Shown here piece after piece: positions 6,563-8,530 of a stretch of DNA of 8,530 nt (positions are counted from its first letter, which is position 1; the number at the start of each line of letters is the position of its first letter). This stretch comes from Clostridiales bacterium UBA7011. GTDB taxonomy: Bacteria; Bacillota; Clostridia; Oscillospirales; Butyricicoccaceae. Below the pieces are notes generated by a model. That model searched no databases. It saw only the letters and a program-made list of their open reading frames with translations, and was not told where the DNA came from. Where the stretch lies: positions 1 through 8,530 of the forward strand of contig DJXF01000108.1 of NCBI GenBank assembly GCA_002449635.1. The letters are read 5' to 3'. The translations under genes and the position numbers were made by a program.

Positions 6563-6595
6563 GTTGTTCTGTGATATCCGCAATGATCCGCTTTT

Positions 6596-6624
6596 ATTAT
6601 ATCAAACGGATGTTGGTTGTGCAA
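6596..6624 (-). promoter_or_regulatory. Promoter of the metallo-hydrolase-ade operon
   Basis: On the minus strand a perfect -10 TATAAT (6601-6596) with an extended TG element is preceded, after 17 bases, by TTGCAC (6624-6619) as a weaker -35. The start would be near 6589, giving a leader of about 39 bases. The leader is too short for a purine riboswitch, and I see none. Confidence 0.75.
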
Positions 6625-6652
6625 TCATACGGCTCAGCCGTGCGCCCGAAAA

Positions 6653-6681
6653 AGCAGGGCTGCCTGTGCGGCAGCCCTGCT
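6653..6681 (-). terminator. Intrinsic terminator of the TPM-pspA operon
   Basis: A perfect 12-bp stem, AGCAGGGCTGCC (6653-6664) with GGCAGCCCTGCT (6670-6681), has a 5-base loop. It is followed on the minus strand by a T-run (6653-6649). It lies 22 bases after the pspA stop and upstream of the next operon's promoter. Confidence 0.88.
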
Positions 6682-6703
6682 CCTCATCTTAACAGAAGAT
6701 CCA

Positions 6704-7384
6704 TTACAGACCCATTTCCTTCTTCAGCTTCTCCAGCTCTTCGTCAACCGACTCGCCCGAGCTTCCTGCACTGTACTTTGCTTCCAGCTCCTTCGCCTCG
6801 TCGATCGGATCGGTATTCAGCTCTGCCATCGCATTGGCCTGATCGAGCATGCGATCTGCCTTTTCCTCCATGCGGCTGAATGCACTCATCGCACCGGAAG
6901 CCTTGGTGGTTGCAGTGTTGATCTGATTGATCTTCTCCTGCGTCTTGGCTACGGAAACCTTTGCCTTTACCGTCTCGCGGCGTGCCTTCAGCGTCTCGAT
7001 ATCGCTGACCAGCTTGTCGTGCATCTGGCGCATCTTAACCGCGTTTTCATGTGCGGACGCATATGCTGTGGCAAGACCTGCGCCTGCGCTCTCAATTTCC
7101 TGCTTCTTTGCCAAAAATACCTTGGCATCGCCTTCATTTCCTGCCTGCAGCGCACGCTTTGCCAGATTCTGATACTTTTCGGCCTCTGCCTTATTTTCAT
7201 CAACCAGACGCTTGGTGCGCGCTTCCTCCGCCATAATGCCGGCGGTTTCCTTCTTGACCTGAGCAAGGTTCTCTGTCAGCTCACGCAGGTACTGGTCGAT
7301 CATCTTGGAGGGATCCTCCATTTTGTCAAGAACCGCATTGACATTTGCCTGTACGATGTCCGAAAATCTCGAAAGAATACTCAT
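6704..7384 (-). CDS. pspA: PspA/IM30-family membrane-stress protein
   Basis: A peripheral membrane protein of 226 residues, the usual PspA length. It is expected to assemble on the inner face of the cytoplasmic membrane and limit leakage during envelope stress (ESCRT-III-like family). The N-terminal MSILSRFSDIVQANVNAVLDKMEDPSKMIDQ starts with the short amphipathic membrane-binding helix (1-22) and the conserved EDPxKMIDQ stretch at 23-31. Residues about 25-185 are almost continuous coiled coil rich in Ala, Lys, Glu and Gln. The C-terminal end, about 195-226, has a Gly/Ser linker (SAGSSGES) and a final short helix. There is no PspF or PspB/C gene nearby, so control differs from the E. coli system. 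The start has AGGAGG 7 bases upstream. It follows the TPM-domain gene by 47 bases and is probably co-transcribed with it. Confidence 0.92.
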   Translation of the reverse strand: MSILSRFSDIVQANVNAVLDKMEDPSKMIDQYLRELTENLAQVKKETAGIMAEEARTKRLVDENKAEAEKYQNLAKRALQAGNEGDAKVFLAKKQEIESAGAGLATAYASAHENAVKMRQMHDKLVSDIETLKARRETVKAKVSVAKTQEKINQINTATTKASGAMSAFSRMEEKADRMLDQANAMAELNTDPIDEAKELEAKYSAGSSGESVDEELEKLKKEMGL

Positions 7385-7391
7385 TGTTGTG

Positions 7392-7397
7392 CCTCCT
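7392..7397 (-). promoter_or_regulatory. Ribosome binding site of pspA
   Basis: On the minus strand AGGAGG sits 7 bases before ATG 7384. This strong site, inside the short gap after the TPM gene, supports efficient translation from a shared transcript. Confidence 0.75.
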
Positions 7398-7431
7398 GTC
7401 TCTCCGTTCAGTTTCTATTATTCGAGGTCAG

Positions 7432-8496
7432 TCACGATTTCGTGTCCTTGTCCTCGTATTTCTTTGCCAAATCTTCCGCTTCCGTGTCGCCGAATTTCTG
7501 CAGCGGCGTCTCCAGAATCTGTTTTGTGCGTTCCTCCGCCAAGCGTTTCTCCTCCTTTGCGCGGCTCCACCACAGATAAAGAAGTGCGATCACGAGTATC
7601 AGTCCCAGAACAATCAGCACCGTCGGCCACTGGGATTTGGTCACCGTCATCATACGTTCTGCTGTTTTTGCGAACGCAGTGGAGAAGAACTGCTCGTCTG
7701 ACATATTATCGCTGTAATAGCGGTCGAGGTAATCCGCTAAAATGCCGAGTGCCTCGTCATCGACCACGCTTTTTGCCTGACTTCCGACAGAATAGCCGCA
7801 GGCATATCCGCCCTCGCCGTTGTCACAGAATACCAAAAGGAAATGTGCCTCATCGGTAAACAAGGTGCTGTATTTCTGCTCCGCAAAGCTCTGCAATTCG
7901 CTGACGGTCGGATTTCTCCTGCCGTTTACACGGTCTGCAATGTACAAATACGGCTGTACGCCGGTCTGCTCATAAAACTGCTTCAATCCGCTGATGAGCT
8001 GACTGTCATTGCTGATCCAGCCGGGTTCATCGGTAAAGTAAGCGGTTTCCGTCACCGCTCCTGCCGGAAGCGCTTCCCGCTGCACGGTGGAAGCTTTCAC
8101 ACTTCCTCCGCCGGAACCGAGCATGCCGACCACAGCGAGCGCAATGACAACCACCAGCGCAATGATGAAAACAGTAAGACAGCCGGAACCTCCGCCCTGT
8201 GCCGGTCTCTGACCGGAACCTCCGCCGGAGCCGCCCCCGGAGTTCATGCTGCTGTTTCTTCTTCCCATACTGCCCACCGGAACAAACATCGGGGTGCGGA
8301 AGCCTCGTCCGCCGCTGTAGCCCCGATAGCCGGAACTTGAGCCCCTGCTGCGGGACGAACCGGAACTGCCGCTGCGTCCGCCGCGTGAGCCGCCGGTGAA
8401 TCCGCCGCTGCTGCGTCCGCCGCCGCTAAAGCCCCCGGAACGGCCGCCGCCTCCGCTGAAGCCGCCTCCGCCGCCTCCTGCGCCTGATCTTCCCAC
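7432..8496 (-). CDS. TPM-domain membrane protein with Gly/Ser/Arg-rich N-terminal region
   Basis: A 354-residue membrane protein upstream of pspA. Residues 1-105 are low-complexity Gly/Ser/Arg, including three near-repeats of about 10 residues (11-20, 21-30, 31-40: GGFSGGGGRS, GGFSGGGRSS, GGFTGGSRGG). The first membrane segment is at 107-126 (CLTVFIIALVVVIALAVVGM). Residues about 148-285 look like a TPM domain: FTDEPGWIS at 154-162, TGVQPYLYIAD at 178-188, and a DD pair at 246-247. The second membrane segment is at about 291-310. A charged, probably cytoplasmic tail, about 311-354, contains helix SRAKEEKRLAEERTKQ. By the positive-inside rule the TPM domain would face outside. There is no signal peptide at the very N-terminus. 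The start is GTG at 8496, with AGAGGTGAT 6 bases upstream, a strong match to the 16S rRNA tail. The TPM call rests on pattern recognition only. The enzymatic role of TPM domains is uncertain, and pairing with pspA suggests an envelope-stress function. Confidence 0.75.
   Translation of the reverse strand: MGRSGAGGGGGGFSGGGGRSGGFSGGGRSSGGFTGGSRGGRSGSSGSSRSRGSSSGYRGYSGGRGFRTPMFVPVGSMGRRNSSMNSGGGSGGGSGQRPAQGGGSGCLTVFIIALVVVIALAVVGMLGSGGGSVKASTVQREALPAGAVTETAYFTDEPGWISNDSQLISGLKQFYEQTGVQPYLYIADRVNGRRNPTVSELQSFAEQKYSTLFTDEAHFLLVFCDNGEGGYACGYSVGSQAKSVVDDEALGILADYLDRYYSDNMSDEQFFSTAFAKTAERMMTVTKSQWPTVLIVLGLILVIALLYLWWSRAKEEKRLAEERTKQILETPLQKFGDTEAEDLAKKYEDKDTKS
8377..8466 (-). repeat. Three imperfect 30-base tandem repeats in the TPM gene
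   Basis: They encode residues 11-40 of the TPM-domain protein as three 10-residue units, GGFSGGGGRS, GGFSGGGRSS and GGFTGGSRGG. GGC/GGA/TCC-rich coding makes this GC-rich, slippage-prone DNA, so repeat number may vary between strains. Confidence 0.6.
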
Positions 8497-8502
8497 TGAA
8501 AA

Positions 8503-8511
8503 TCACCTCTT
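8503..8511 (-). promoter_or_regulatory. Ribosome binding site that decides the GTG start of the TPM gene
   Basis: On the minus strand AGAGGTGAT precedes the GTG at 8496 at good spacing and closely matches the complement of the 16S rRNA 3' end. This makes the GTG start credible. Confidence 0.7.
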
Positions 8512-8516
8512 TTTCT

Positions 8517-8522
8517 ATTGTA
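8517..8522 (-). promoter_or_regulatory. Possible -10 box of the TPM-pspA operon
   Basis: On the minus strand TACAAT lies 20 bases before the GTG. Any -35 would be outside the window (about 8540-8545). The implied leader would be very short. This is a tentative call. Confidence 0.3.
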
Positions 8523-8530
8523 ATCAGTCA

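Noticed and set aside
6551..6595. Purine riboswitch in front of the metallo-hydrolase-ade operon
   Set aside because: The predicted leader is only about 39 bases, far too short for a purine aptamer, and no three-way-junction pattern is visible.
6617..7579. A 320-codon plus-strand frame opposite pspA and the end of the TPM gene
   Set aside because: It runs through the terminator hairpin at 6653-6681 and is Leu/Cys-rich from antisense reading of Lys/Glu/Ala codons. The PspA frame is clearly the real one.
7843..8340. A 165-codon plus-strand frame opposite the TPM gene
   Set aside because: It is low-complexity, Ser/His/Arg-rich, without ribosome binding site or domain. It mirrors the Gly/Ser codons of the other strand.

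Overview
The window looks like chromosomal DNA of a spore-forming, Gram-positive, moderately GC-rich Clostridia member. An Oscillospiraceae- or Butyricicoccaceae-like gut anaerobe is my best guess. The reasons are an intact pro-sigma-K type sporulation sigma factor, strong AGGAGG-type ribosome binding sites on nearly every gene, and a Firmicutes-style pspA operon. I see no insertion sequence, phage gene, CRISPR array, tRNA or rRNA. Eight protein genes fill almost all of the window.

Left part (1-2406): a Gfo/Idh/MocA oxidoreductase of inositol 2-dehydrogenase type (iolG, minus strand) is divergent from a LacI-family regulator (plus strand). They share a 258-base intergenic region. It holds a near-consensus minus-strand promoter for iolG. 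In front of the regulator it holds a perfect 7-6-7 inverted repeat plus repeated AAACSCGT half-sites that overlap the regulator's likely promoter, so self-regulation is plausible.

Middle part (2407-4015): a sigK-like gene, with a hydrophobic N-terminal pro-sequence and a non-ATG start, is followed by a phosphoglycolate-phosphatase-like HAD hydrolase. The hydrolase has its own extended -10 promoter. A strong bidirectional terminator separates this plus-strand block from the converging minus-strand block.

Right part (4016-8530), all minus strand, holds two operons. The first runs from an RNase Z-like metallo-beta-lactamase-fold hydrolase into adenine deaminase (ade), from a TG-extended TATAAT promoter. 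The second runs from a TPM-domain membrane protein with an unusual Gly/Ser/Arg-rich N-terminal region into pspA, and ends at a perfect 12-bp hairpin terminator. The TPM/PspA pair is probably a membrane-stress module and is the most interesting part of the window. Nothing here is clearly an undescribed system. The best leads are the TPM protein's architecture and the operator-like repeats at the LacI-family gene.
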